64,000 bases of DNA. It comes from Albugo candida. Taxonomy: Eukaryota; Oomycota; Peronosporomycetes; Albuginales; Albuginaceae. Both the position numbers and the translations under genes were made by a program. The notes below the pieces were generated by a model. It ran no database searches. It worked only from the letters and a program-made list of their open reading frames with translations, and was not told the DNA's origin. Of this stretch, positions 12,101 through 21,874 are shown piece by piece. The stretch's first letter is position 1; each line of letters opens with the position of its first letter. The stretch is from the NCBI GenBank assembly GCA_905220665.1, contig CAJNAR010000179.1, positions 62,001 to 126,000 on the forward strand, given 5' to 3'.

Positions 12101-12873
12101 ACAGGATAGATACGATCGACTCCTGGGTTTTTGTATGTCGATGCTTCAATAGCACGTTTGGTCGCGACACATAGCCACTTTTTCGCTGTCATTGGATCGT
12201 CCACACGCATGTAGTATGTACCACCTAATGTACCACAAAGTTCCAATGTATTTGTCCCTATTTCGATCGGGTCCGCAGGCTTCACTGCAAAGATTTTAAG
12301 TGACATTTTCAGATTTATATTTTTTCGAGCGGCATCGGCAGTTGAAAAAACCCGAATTCTCGCATTAGCGTCTAATGACACAAACCGTTTTTTCCATTTT
12401 CTACCTTTACTCGAGCTTTTCTTAATAAACACCCAGCCAAGAAGTGGATCATTTCCCAGCTCTATGAGTGAAGAAACAAAGTCTTGTTTGCTGTACAACG
12501 TGTCGGTGAAAAAAGGCAGCGAGTAGTATGGTGAGGAGTGAGGCAAGAAAGTAGCGAGGGGTGGTGACTGAGAATCCGACTCACGCAATACTTCGGGCGA
12601 TGTGAGACCTTTTGGGGCTATACAGCGTGACAATTGGCGTGTTTTTTTCGCTTTCAAGGATGCGTGTGGAGTGAAATTGCTCGATGAAGCCTTGGACCTG
12701 TTCTGGGTGTATAGCAGAAAACAGGCAAAGACGATGAAAACGGCGAGTGTCAGTAGGACGATTGTATCGTTGTATACGCTCATGGAATCCTTCGTGATAC
12801 AAACGTCATTTCTCTCTGTGGGTGATGAGATTGGCCCATGATTATTGGATGATTCGATCGCATCGGTCTCCAT
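9143..12873 (-). CDS. TM-PH-C2-VASt-VASt-DysF lipid-transfer/contact-site protein
   Basis: Very large protein, proposed as exons 12873..11908 and 11839..9143 (about 1220 residues). Order: an N-terminal membrane helix (about 36-55), a PH domain (about 115-220, G-W-V-F-I-K-K ... W-K-K-R-F-V-S-L), a C2-like region (about 275-415), two VASt domains (about 457-650 and 683-880, both with F-R-S-L-T, D-I-P-Y-x-D-C-F and L-F-K-S-K-I), then DysFN/DysFC sequence near 960-1080 (N-Q-R, L-L-P-T-D-R, D-D-E-G-W-S-Y, R-R-R-R-W). VASt domains in Lam/GRAMD1 proteins move sterol at membrane contacts. The frame change near 11.9 kb is resolved by a 68-base GT-AG intron at 11907..11840; a sequencing frameshift is the alternative. 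Confidence 0.75.
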
Positions 12874-13152
12874 TTTAGCGATTCGCCAGTTACGTGGCGA
12901 TACCCAGGTATACGGAATGGTATACACTTGATGGTCCGAATTTTCTCTATGATCCGTATATAAAATACAGCTTTGTATTCACATACTTTAATGCAGATAA
13001 CGCGACTCAAACTAGAAAAAAGCGTAAAAAAAGAATTGGTGTCGACTTGTGAGCCTCGTTGTACCACGAGCAGTGTCCTATGATGCAAACAGAACTCGTG
13101 CTATAATACGCGTAGAAAACACAATGGGAATCGCATGAGTGAGCAATTATCG

Positions 13153-13822
13153 TTAATTCTGCGCAGCGAGGCTTTTCTCATCAGGCAATGACACATTGGC
13201 ATTGACGGTCGGTTGTTCTTTTGTCTTGTTTTCTTCACGTTCTTTCTTCAACTTTTCATTTTCTATCGTTATTTTACCATTCTCATCCCTCGATATGCGA
13301 GTGATTCCGTCAGTTCCGTGTTTGATTGTTATTTCATCCCCTTCCTGAGTTTTAATTGTGGTGGTATGTGTTTCCACAGACGGATCGTCTTTCAAAGTCG
13401 TACTCTTCAGATTTCCGGTGCGCGTACTCTCCTGCTGCTTCACTTCCGTTGTCTCGTGTGCGCTTGCGATTTGATCTTTCGTATTGTCACGATTAACAAC
13501 GATGAAGCCGTCACGGAATGTGTTGGTTGATGTCACTGTTCAAAGAAATCACACACAAAAACAAACAAATTGGAGGATAAAACGTGATGTCATCGCAATC
13601 GGGTAAAATGAGTACAAAAAACGAACCAAAGCCTTCCGGTACAATCCGCACGGAAAAGAACAGCAGGAATAGTGTAATTATCAAGAGATACAGCATATGC
13701 ATGCTTTTGAATTTATGATGCTGCGGAGGTCGGGTCAGGTCAAACGGGCATTTCTCTTTATTCGCAGCGCGAGATCGAGTTCTCATACTTTCTGACTTGA
13801 TGGAGCCGTCTTTAAATTCCAT
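13153..13822 (-). CDS. Small single-pass membrane protein, unknown function
   Basis: Not recognised. Proposed exons 13822..13627 and 13535..13153 (192 residues), joined by a 91-base intron with a GTTCGT donor. It starts M-E-F-K-D-G and has a basic stretch, then one strong hydrophobic helix near residues 44-60 (Y-L-L-I-I-T-L-F-L-L-F-F). The rest is a hydrophilic tail rich in Thr, Lys and Glu with repeated beta-prone pieces such as G-D-E-I-T-I-K. The reading frame continues upstream of 13822, but that part overlaps the TIM22 5' exon on the other strand and looks non-coding. The topology suggests a signal-anchor or tail-exposed protein. Confidence 0.5.
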
Positions 13823-13995
13823 TCCAAGTGATTGGCTAAAAGTAGCAGTGTTTAAAAATGACGCAGAATCACTTATTGGGTGAGAATGACTGTAATCGTA
13901 CACTTGGCATTCGTTATGAACATTTACAGTCAGCAACACCACCAAACCCGTTTTTATACCCTCGGTCTCTATTCCGTTTACAAAACGAAACGGGC

Positions 13996-14642
13996 ATGTA
14001 TCCAATTTTAGCAACACATCCGCCACAGCTCGTGCAACATTTCCAGCCAAATCCAATATTAGAGTCATGCGCGGGTAAATTCGTAATGTCAGCGGCGATG
14101 GGTGTGGGTTACTTGGTCTATTTCTCAATAGTCGCATTGGCTTAGAGGTATCTCTTTAGGGTACGTAATGGGGAATCTGTTTGGAGTTGTCCTTGGAAGT
14201 TATGAAGGAATGGCTCCTCCTATCCCGATTCCAGGCCAGAGGGAAGCACCCAAAGTTCCTTGGAAAGAATCGGTGAGTCGGAAGCGATGAGGTCATTTAT
14301 TGTGTATGCAAATTGGCTTTTTAGATGCGTGGAGCTTTACGAGTGACTGCAGGCAAATGTCGCTATTGGGGAAATAACTTTATGATTATATCGGGTAAGA
14401 TTGCATTGAATCAGTCGATATAGATAATAGGGTTTCTACGGCGTGTAGCTATGTTTTCTGGCTTGGAATGTGCCTCGGAAAAAGTTCGAGCTCGTCACGA
14501 TGTGGGGAATGAGCTCCTTGCAGGATGTGCTACTGGAGCTACTTTGGCTTACGGTCAGGGAATTCAAGCACAATGCTTAGGATGTGTAGGATTTGCAGCA
14601 TTTTCAATGGCCATTCATCATCTCACAGATGGCAAATTCTGA
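13996..14642 (+). CDS. TIM22: Mitochondrial import translocase TIM22 family
   Basis: Inner-membrane channel family that inserts carrier proteins. Exons 13996..14107, 14160..14272, 14325..14394 and 14449..14642 give 162 residues. The spliced product has L-E-S-C-A-G-K near the first helix, then glycine-rich membrane segments, R-G-A-L-R, F-S-G-L-E-C-A-S-E-K-V-R-A-R-H-D and the last helix C-V-G-F-A-A-F-S. Conserved Cys residues in the first and third segments fit TIM22. Its start is 174 bases from that of the divergent membrane-protein gene. Confidence 0.85.
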
Positions 14643-14704
14643 TACGGCGACATAACTTGGACAAGAGATGCATTAGAGAAAGTGAAATCCCGACCAGTTA
14701 TTTA

Positions 14705-15904
14705 TCAATTTGAATCAAAATCAGAATCTAGAACGTCGTCATCCGCATTGTCAAGATCTTGATCGGTAGAGTTCCCTTCGATCTCACTGAGCTCTAGTCC
14801 TTCGTACGCTTCTTCATCTTCTTCATCTTCTTCGTCAAACTCTTTCATTTCAGTCTGAGAATTCTCTATTTTTTGCTTTTTACCAGGCCGAGTCGAGTCT
14901 TCTACATGCTGCACGATACCTTCATCACAAAACAAAACTGTATTCAGCCGCTGTTTTGCATATATCGAGTGCTGGCATGTCCGTGCGTTGATATCAAACA
15001 CGTGGACCATCCTGTCCAGTCCGACTGCTGCCAAATATGGTAAAGTCGGATGGCGCGACAAGCTGCGAATAGCTCCATCTGGTCCGAGGAATCGTCCGAG
15101 ATGTTTCAGCGTTCGAAGGTCCAACACGTCCAAACAGCCTGTCGTATCCGCCGCATACACATGCAATCCATTTGGATCGACGCACAACGCGTTGATCGGA
15201 TGGTCGCCAAAATCGATGCTCTGTATGGGACGTCTCTGTGTATTTGTGTCATACAAACGGATTTGATGATACCCTGTTCCAACTACAAGTCGATGACCGT
15301 TGCTGTTGCCTTGTGAGAGAAATTCGATATCTTTTACCCAAACGGGAACTCGTAATTGCAGTTTATCAAACGGAACATTTTTGGCTCGAAATACTATTTG
15401 TTGTGTTTCCAACGACCAAATTTGTGCATCGACTTCTTTTCCACCAATTGCAAAGTGTCTCTGCACACTTTGAGCATCTTTTTGTGGTTCGAGTCGCATG
15501 CACTCTATTCGCTCGCTCAATTTGATCACATTGCCAAGTTGGTTCGTGGACGGGTTATACTCTGACACGATTCCAGAGTCCGTCACATGAAGAACAGAGC
15601 CTTTGTCTCTAATTATGTCCAAGCCAACACATTTTCCTTCTTCTATTTCACTCGTCCAATTTGGGATACATTCCGACAACCGTTCATGGCGTACAGTCAG
15701 GTTCTCAATGTAGCCATTGGCTCGAGCGAGGACTATAGAATTACACGCTTGTGTGGGATTCTGATCCGCTTTGTGCCAACACATATGCTGTATCCCATGA
15801 GATCGACATTGGCTTTTCGTGCCAGTAGATAGGATAATCTGTTCTTTTTTCTCTAATGCGATTGATTTAAGTAAACCTGTTTCGTCTCCGACCAAAACAC
15901 GCAT
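14705..15904 (-). CDS. WDR74: WDR74/Nsa1-like ribosome-biogenesis WD-repeat protein
   Basis: Nucleolar WD40 protein of 60S assembly. It is a single exon of 399 residues from the first ATG at 15904. Diagnostic segments include F-R-A-K-N-V-P and L-R-V-P-V-W-V-K-D-I-E-F-L in the middle and S-L-S-R-H-P-T-L-P-Y-L-A with G-L-D-R-M-V-H-V-F-D near the end of the propeller. The last 60 residues are an acidic tail (Glu/Asp runs), common in this family. The gene is convergent with TIM22, with 62 bases between stops. Confidence 0.88.
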   Translation of the reverse strand: MRVLVGDETGLLKSIALEKKEQIILSTGTKSQCRSHGIQHMCWHKADQNPTQACNSIVLARANGYIENLTVRHERLSECIPNWTSEIEEGKCVGLDIIRDKGSVLHVTDSGIVSEYNPSTNQLGNVIKLSERIECMRLEPQKDAQSVQRHFAIGGKEVDAQIWSLETQQIVFRAKNVPFDKLQLRVPVWVKDIEFLSQGNSNGHRLVVGTGYHQIRLYDTNTQRRPIQSIDFGDHPINALCVDPNGLHVYAADTTGCLDVLDLRTLKHLGRFLGPDGAIRSLSRHPTLPYLAAVGLDRMVHVFDINARTCQHSIYAKQRLNTVLFCDEGIVQHVEDSTRPGKKQKIENSQTEMKEFDEEDEEDEEAYEGLELSEIEGNSTDQDLDNADDDVLDSDFDSN

Positions 15905-16003
15905 GCTGACTTGTGTGATTTGAGCCAATCGATTAGTCTATCAATAAAGTTGATTCATTATGCGGCCAATCAGATGCTCAAAATTAATTAGATTTTGAAG
16001 GAA

Positions 16004-17042
16004 ATGTCCACAACTGATCGAAAAAAATTGATCGACCAAAGCGTTCGCTTCCTACAACATCCGACTGTGCGAGACACTCCGCTGTCGGAGAAATTGAAAT
16101 TTCTTGAGAAAAAAGGGCTGACGTCTCAGGTGATGTTTCGAACGTGAACGGATTGCGCTGATGTCTGATCACATTGCGCGGCAGGAAATCACAAGAGCTT
16201 TGAAGGAGTATGAAGAAGCCGTCTCCAGCCAGACAAATCAGATTGCTTCATCGATGGTATTGAGCGTGATTTCTATATGGGTTATAAGCAGTATTTCGAG
16301 TTATGTGCAAATGTAGACTGGTCTAACGAGCGGTTCTCGACTGCTCGATCGAGTTGGCGTCATTGTTGGAGGCCTTTCGGAATTCGGGTACCTTGTGTCG
16401 CTTCGATTATCTCAAGAAGGAGCAAAACTCTCCGTTGTGGACCTAGCTTCCAGGAAAGGTATCGGGAAACAACACGAAACCGATTGGAAGATCTTTTATG
16501 GCGAATCTTACGATTGGGATTTTTTCGATACATCATACAAAACCATCGCCAACGAGTTTGATCGAATTGATTTTATTGTCAACTGTATACCAATACAAAA
16601 CATTCCAATTCACAGACTCGTTGACCAAAATACTACGATACAAGACAATCTTTTCGGAAAAGCAGCGCACGCAACGTTCTTGAGCTGCAAACGAGCCATT
16701 CATCAAATGCTGACGCAACAGAAAGAGAGCATCTGCGGTCGAATTCTTAACGTGATAACAGGTCACATCAAACACTCGTCCAAAGAGAGCTTTGAGGCAG
16801 CGGTACTCCGTCACCTCACCCACTATATTGCGACCGAGTACGGGCCGAAAGGAATTCTTTGCAATAATATCGCAATTGATTCGACATTCTTTCCAGCGCT
16901 TTCAACCTGCGGGATAGATCAGCCACCGTCATCAGAATTTATAAAGTATGGAGAAGATGCAACCAACATGGTGCTTCATTTTGTTTCTGACCAAATTCGA
17001 TGTATGAAAGGCGTAAGTGTAGTGCTACATGAGAATGCTTAA
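16004..17042 (+). CDS. PEX14 N-terminal domain fused to a degenerate SDR domain
   Basis: Exons 16004..16129, 16185..16256 and 16317..17042, 307 residues. Residues 1-60 are a clear PEX14 N-terminal domain (S-V-R-F-L-Q-H-P-T-V, L-K-F-L-E-K-K-G-L-T, then A-L-K-E-Y-E). Residues about 75-307 are a short-chain dehydrogenase/reductase fold: a glycine-rich turn V-G-G-L-S-E-F-G followed by an acidic strand end V-V-D-L, a central L-N-V-I-T-G strand and A-T-E-Y-G-P-K-G-I. The catalytic YxxxK is not visible where it should follow that strand (sequence there is S-F-E-A-A-V). No membrane segment is seen after splicing. The role is inferred only: a peroxisome-linked, possibly PEX5- or PEX13-interacting pseudo-reductase. 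Confidence 0.8.
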
Positions 17043-17127
17043 CACAATGATAACACGCTATGACGGATATGATATTGACATAACGATTGTTAACTAACGT
17101 TGAGGCAACGGTAACCAGCCGCTGAAA

Positions 17128-17667
17128 ATGATTAGAATTCGGAGCATTTTGTCGTCATTGCCGCGAGCGAATGCGAATAGAACGCAGTCATTTCCTTCGA
17201 TATTGAAGAAACTCAACGCACCGTATTCGTCGACCAGCGATTTTCAATACGTTGCTCCTCCTAGAGTTTCCAGAGAAACAACCTACCGATTCGGACTGAA
17301 ATTGGATGATCCTGATCAAGTACCCGCAGAAATTCGAGACAGCCCATCTTTTTCGCAATTAAAGGCCATTTTGAGCCTTTCCAACGCTTCAAAACGGGAA
17401 CTGAACCAAGCACAAGTCGCCAAAGCTGTGGAAACATTTCAACGCTTTCCAGGTGACACGGGATCAACAGAAGTTCAGATCGCAGTTATGACACAAAAAG
17501 TCGCCCGACTTACGGAACATGTAAAGACACATCGCAAAGACAATCACTCTCGTCGTGGTCTTTTGATTTTGGTGCAGAAACGAAAGAAATTGATCAAATA
17601 TTTACGACGTGAGAATTTGTCAAAGTTTAGAGCGGTTGTAGGCGCTTTAGGATTACGCTTTTCGTAA
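17128..17667 (+). CDS. MRPS15: Mitochondrial ribosomal protein uS15m
   Basis: Single-exon gene, 179 residues. The C-terminal half is a bacterial-type S15 domain: D-T-G-S-T-E-V-Q-I-A, then T-E-H-V-K-T-H-R-K-D-N-H-S-R-R-G-L and the K-K-L-I-K-Y-L-R-R region. About 90 N-terminal residues are extra, beginning with an Arg/Ser-rich stretch typical of a mitochondrial presequence. It binds small-subunit rRNA in the mitoribosome. It starts 86 bases after the PEX14-N/SDR gene on the same strand. Confidence 0.93.
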   Translation: MIRIRSILSSLPRANANRTQSFPSILKKLNAPYSSTSDFQYVAPPRVSRETTYRFGLKLDDPDQVPAEIRDSPSFSQLKAILSLSNASKRELNQAQVAKAVETFQRFPGDTGSTEVQIAVMTQKVARLTEHVKTHRKDNHSRRGLLILVQKRKKLIKYLRRENLSKFRAVVGALGLRFS

Positions 17668-17774
17668 CCTAATACTTCTTATTCGTTTCATTGGATTTGG
17701 ATACGTTGTACACGCTGACAGTATCCATTTGACATTACATTTCGTCAGATACCACACAAAAAAGGACCGGTCGA

Positions 17775-18747
17775 TCAGCCGTCTCGAGTCGTAATCGACC
17801 GATAGATCTCAGGTCTTCGATCTCGTAATAGACCCCAACTAGCTCGTCGGATGTGATACTTTTCCAAATCAAATGTCTCTACTAAAACTCCTTCGGATTC
17901 TCGATCGGCTACTTTTAGCAACTCTCCTGTCTGCCCCGTTATGAAGGAAGATCCAGTAAAAGTCACTTGTGCACCGTCCATTGTTTCTGTACCCACGCGA
18001 TTCGATGCTATTACTGGTACCATATTTGCTGCAGCGTGTCCTTGCAAGACACGTTGCCATTGATCGCGTGGATCATTCCGCAGATCATATAGACTTGATC
18101 CCATCGCGCTGGTAAAAAACAGGATTTCCGCACCGTGTAGTACCAATCCTCGAGCCACTTCAGGATACCATTGATCGGATCCGATTGCAACACCGATCCG
18201 CCCATATCGCTGCAAAGCGTCAACTCATTACACTAAACAAAATTTGTGGTTCTTCACGTACCGTCTTGAACGCTCGAAATGGTTCATCAGAGGGCGAGAA
18301 ATAATACTTTTCATTGTACCCCAAGCGATCGCTAATGTGATGTTTTCGTATCGTTCCGAGAATGGAGCCATCTGCGTCGATGATCGCACAGGAATTATAA
18401 TACGAGTTGTGGTGTCTCTCAAAAAAGGATATTGGAAGAACAACGCGCAACTCTTTCGCTAGCGATGCCATTCTTCGAATCAGTGACGAGTCAGCCACCG
18501 TAGTTGCTAATTGAAAATGGGCAGCGTTTGTTTCAATCGGAAAATATCCAAAGTGAAATAATTCTTGGAGTAGAACGATTTGTGCCCCTCGAGAAGCCGC
18601 AATGCGAATAAGTGACTCCGCTTTCTTCAAGTTCTCTTCCTGTAAGGCGCAGCACATTTGCGTAGCTGCAACCGTTATAACCTGGTACAAGCCAAGGACA
18701 TGGTAACGCGTGATGGAAATAAAGTACGAGAATGTATACCCTTTCAT
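17775..18747 (-). CDS. N-carbamoylputrescine amidase-like nitrilase-fold protein lacking the catalytic Cys
   Basis: Close to AguB, which hydrolyses N-carbamoylputrescine in the arginine/agmatine route to putrescine. Exons 18747..18262 and 18209..17775 give about 306 residues, the usual length. The catalytic Glu (L-L-Q-E-L-F) and Lys (I-R-K-H-H-I) are present, and the C-terminal W-G-L-L-R-D-R-R-P motif is intact. Where the family has A-I-C-W-D-Q-W, this gene reads A-I-G-S-D-Q-W (Gly codon at 18182..18180). The nucleophile is therefore missing in this sequence. The N-terminal 20 residues are hydrophobic and the start is uncertain. Confidence 0.82.
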
Positions 18748-18928
18748 ACGTTGAGTCCTTTGACATGAAAGCACACGATAGATTGTCTAACGCCTTTTTT
18801 TGAGAAGCCGAGCTTTGCGAGGACACAGAACCTGATCGGTGCATATCTCTACTTGTGCGAATTTTATATATTAAAGCAGTATTACCATCAAAATCGAAAA
18901 GTATAGTGGTGTAATAAGATGTATTCTG

Positions 18929-19712
18929 TCATACAATCACACCAATATATCGAGCTGTAGAGTATTTAGCTGTTAATTGCGGCCAATGTACGACGAATTC
19001 ATCAGCAAATAGATAGAGTAATTTGCCAGTTAGAGACAAACTAGTGACTCTAGCAAAACTCTCACAGAATAAGATTTTGGGATTGAATAGTATCCCGACA
19101 AAATGATACAGCTTGACAGCTACACAAACTGGCACAGATGTTCCTAAGGAAGGGAGTCAGACTACTTGTTATTTCTGATGATGCCGGAATGTACCTGGTC
19201 CATTACACAGCAGTAAGTCAGGTCGTTGGATCCAAATGATGTGGAAACAAATGATAAGTGAGTGAAGCGTAGTATAAATCGATGTGAGCCAAGATTGCCC
19301 GACCTACGTCCCATTCGATCACTCTTAACATCGACAAGGAGATAACAATTACCTCACGGCTTCGTGGAATGACGATAAATTGATCGTTCGGGTGTAGATG
19401 TCTATCGAGTTTTGTCTTTTCGATACTCGTACTATCTGATGAGGCCACAACGAATGTTATCGGAGAGTAGATTTCTGTATCTAATTTTTTTATCAGCTGT
19501 AGCATCTCAGTGGTGTGGCCGCCGGATCCCAATACTATCATTGTTCGAATCGTTCGAGACCGCTTTTGTTCATGTTTTTCCTCCGATTGACGATTCCTTA
19601 AAAGGGAGTTCTGCTTCAATATTAGTGTTTTCAATCTCTGCGGAATGAGAGTGCTCCATCCTCGCCAAAGAACGAAAAAAATAAGTAGAATTATTATAAC
19701 GGCAGCCACCAT
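18929..19712 (-). CDS. ALG14: ALG14, UDP-GlcNAc transferase subunit
   Basis: Membrane anchor of the ALG13/ALG14 enzyme that adds the second GlcNAc to dolichol-PP-GlcNAc in N-glycosylation. Exons 19712..19353, 19303..19195 and 19143..18929, 227 residues. An N-terminal membrane helix is followed by V-L-G-S-G-G-H-T-T-E-M-L, then S-R-E joined by the first splice to V-G-Q-S-W. L-L-L-C-N-G-P-G is completed by the second splice. The end carries E-S-F-A-R-V-T-S-L-S-L-T-G-K-L-L-Y and an H-W-P-Q-L motif. Introns are 49 and 51 bases. The conserved blocks straddle both junctions, so the model is secure. Confidence 0.93.
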
Positions 19713-20236
19713 CTCCAATCGGCGTACTTAAAAGTGCGCTCCCTTTAAGTTCACAGTTCAGTAGCGCGTATGTGGTGTCATTACAACGTCGTGTGCGGAT
19801 GCCCATCCACTTTAATGAAATATAGAAAAGCGTTAATGTCGTGAGACCATCGTCTTTGAAAATTCATGTCGTTCTGATGTTATTGGAGCCTTAAGGGTGG
19901 CCGCTTGTTTGTAGCGATATTCCATTCTACAACTTGATGAAAGTAACCACTAGAGAGCCGATCGTCGTGTGCTGTGTATGTATACGTGAAGATCCTTAGA
20001 AGTGTCGCATGTGTCGCCGCATCGCGTTTACAAGTACTCGATGAGTAATCAGTGGGGAGAGACGTATGTACCTGACGATCGTCAAACATGAAAATCCACC
20101 TTAATCATCCCAAGTGACTTGTCACTAGCGTTCGCTACCACGTTACAATCGCATTCGCCTGGGGACCGTATCTCGAGCCTCATAGTCTTCAAATCTTACT
20201 TTGCTATTTGCTCCTCGGAATTCAAGTGAAAATACG
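19713..20236. other. Intergenic, ALG14 to MGSY gene
   Basis: No convincing gene. Short open stretches on both strands lack a plausible start, splice logic or recognisable motif. The last 40 bases include the leader similar to that of the second MGSY gene. Confidence 0.5.
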
Positions 20237-20800
20237 ATGGGCTCTTATATTGGCATAGCCAATGATTCTTACAGTGATTTCCATTGCAAAATAGAGCGCG
20301 ATTTTGAGGCAATGAAATTGGAGCTGCGTATTGGAGGATTTGCAGCCTTGTTACTGCCATTCTTGGTCACTCCTGTAATGCTCGCGCTTGTTGGTTCGGT
20401 CGCACTATTTGGTGGGTCCCTCGTCGCTTTACATTCGGTATCTCATCATATGGGCAAGCCGGCAGGTGTAGTCCAAGGTGCTAGTGGCGTTGTATCTCCT
20501 AACGCTGCGAATTTTTCCGATATTGTGCGTGCAACTATCGATAAGAAATTGAAGGAGAAAGGATTTCACTTTATCAAGTCGCATGGAAAATACACTTCAG
20601 AAAAAATGATGCCGTTCAAATGGAGATCGATTGTATGTTATTCATACTCGACGGAAGTGGACAGACTCGTTGTTAAGATATACAGAAAAGGTGCCGTGTT
20701 CAGTGCCTTCAAACATAACAACGTCAATTGGAATTTAATATCGTCGATTATGGAAGAGCAACCTGAAGTCGTCAACATAGTCAATCGCCGAACTTCTTAG
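20237..20800 (+). CDS. MGSY-family membrane protein 1, predicted N-myristoylated
   Basis: Single-exon gene, 187 residues, not assignable to a known function. It starts M-G-S-Y-I-G, which fits the N-myristoylation rule (Gly2, small residue at position 6), then I-A-N-D-S and a Cys-Lys pair. A long hydrophobic stretch at about residues 36-66 can form one or two membrane helices. A conserved block follows (A-T-I-D-K-K-L-K-E-K-G-F) and a soluble tail with C-Y-S-Y-S-T-E-V-D. Two relatives occur at 21.9 and 53.7-54.4 kb. The ATG at 20237 is preferred over the upstream open stretch because all three relatives start with M-G-S-Y. Confidence 0.75.
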   Translation: MGSYIGIANDSYSDFHCKIERDFEAMKLELRIGGFAALLLPFLVTPVMLALVGSVALFGGSLVALHSVSHHMGKPAGVVQGASGVVSPNAANFSDIVRATIDKKLKEKGFHFIKSHGKYTSEKMMPFKWRSIVCYSYSTEVDRLVVKIYRKGAVFSAFKHNNVNWNLISSIMEEQPEVVNIVNRRTS

Positions 20801-21874
20801 ACCTTGCGGGTTGAGTCAAGTAATATGATGACACCAAAATGATCACATATCCACTCGATGTGATTTTATCGTCAAGTCTCAGTAATCGATACATTGCGCA
20901 GCTTCTCCTATGCGATTTATACACAGCACTCGTTTTCAGATAAGAAATCTTTCGCATATAGTCGCTACTAATGAAAACACGTGTTTTTTGCAACCCATGC
21001 GGATCGTCAAATTCCGATTGTTTATCGATGGAAACCATATCAAAAATATGCAACATTTAAAGTGCGAATACCTTCCTTGTAAATGTATTGTATGAGTGAT
21101 TGTAAAGGCTACTTTGATCTTTGACATCTCTTATAGGCAGTACACGATATTCAATAAAATACGTCGCTGTGAGCGAGTCACCAGCTGGTCTACTCCTCGC
21201 CATAGCGACGTCGAGTAAATGTCCCGAATGAGTAGCGTAGGATAGCCGCTGTTTTCTTGCTTGATAGCTGGACATAATAGATATCCGGATGACCGAGGTA
21301 CTGCGCCTTAATGACACATTCACATACTATGTCTCTCCCACGCTATCGAATGTGATCGTATACAGAGGACATGTAATTTCACTGGCAACATAGAGCAACA
21401 CGGCGAATGACATATTCAATCGATTAGGGAGATCTATTTGAGGCTAGTAGCACTGATAATCAAGAATATATGTTGTGCCATTGGACGCGACATTGCGAGT
21501 AACAATCCGCGATTTGCACTGCTTCTTCCCGTAAAACATTCCTCAGCAGGAAATCTTATCGTCTCAAGAGCGCGTTCGAGGTAAAGGAGAAGCTTAAAGT
21601 TGCGTGGTAGCCCTTAAAACTGAACGCATCCCACTACGCTCATTCCATATTTTTGAAAAAGATACAATCACACAACGCAATAGTAAGAGTCCAGTGAGAT
21701 CGTTCGACAAATAATCCAACTAATGATTTCCTAATGACCGGAAAAAGGTGACTTATCGTCGCGTTCGGACGCAAAAGGTTTGACATTTTACATTTTACAC
21801 GATCAACGACAATTTCTCGTGACCTCTTACAATCTCATTCAAAATCTGCAGTTTGGAAGACAAGTGAATACACA
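20801..21874. other. Intergenic between two MGSY genes
   Basis: About 1.07 kb without a supportable gene. An 88-codon minus-strand open stretch near 21057-21323 has no recognisable domain. The end of this interval has CTCATTCAAAATCT just before the second MGSY gene. Confidence 0.5.
21833..21847 (+). promoter_or_regulatory. Oomycete initiator-like element
   Basis: The sequence TCTCATTCAAAATCT lies 28 bases before the ATG at 21875. It resembles the oomycete initiator/flanking-promoter consensus (GCTCATTYYNCAWTTT). The match is imperfect and the site is proposed only from position and similarity. Confidence 0.35.

Noticed and set aside
13858..14145. Longer N-terminus for TIM22 from 13858
   Set aside because: The extra residues are not TIM22-like and overlap the start of the divergent gene; the ATG at 13996 gives a normal length.
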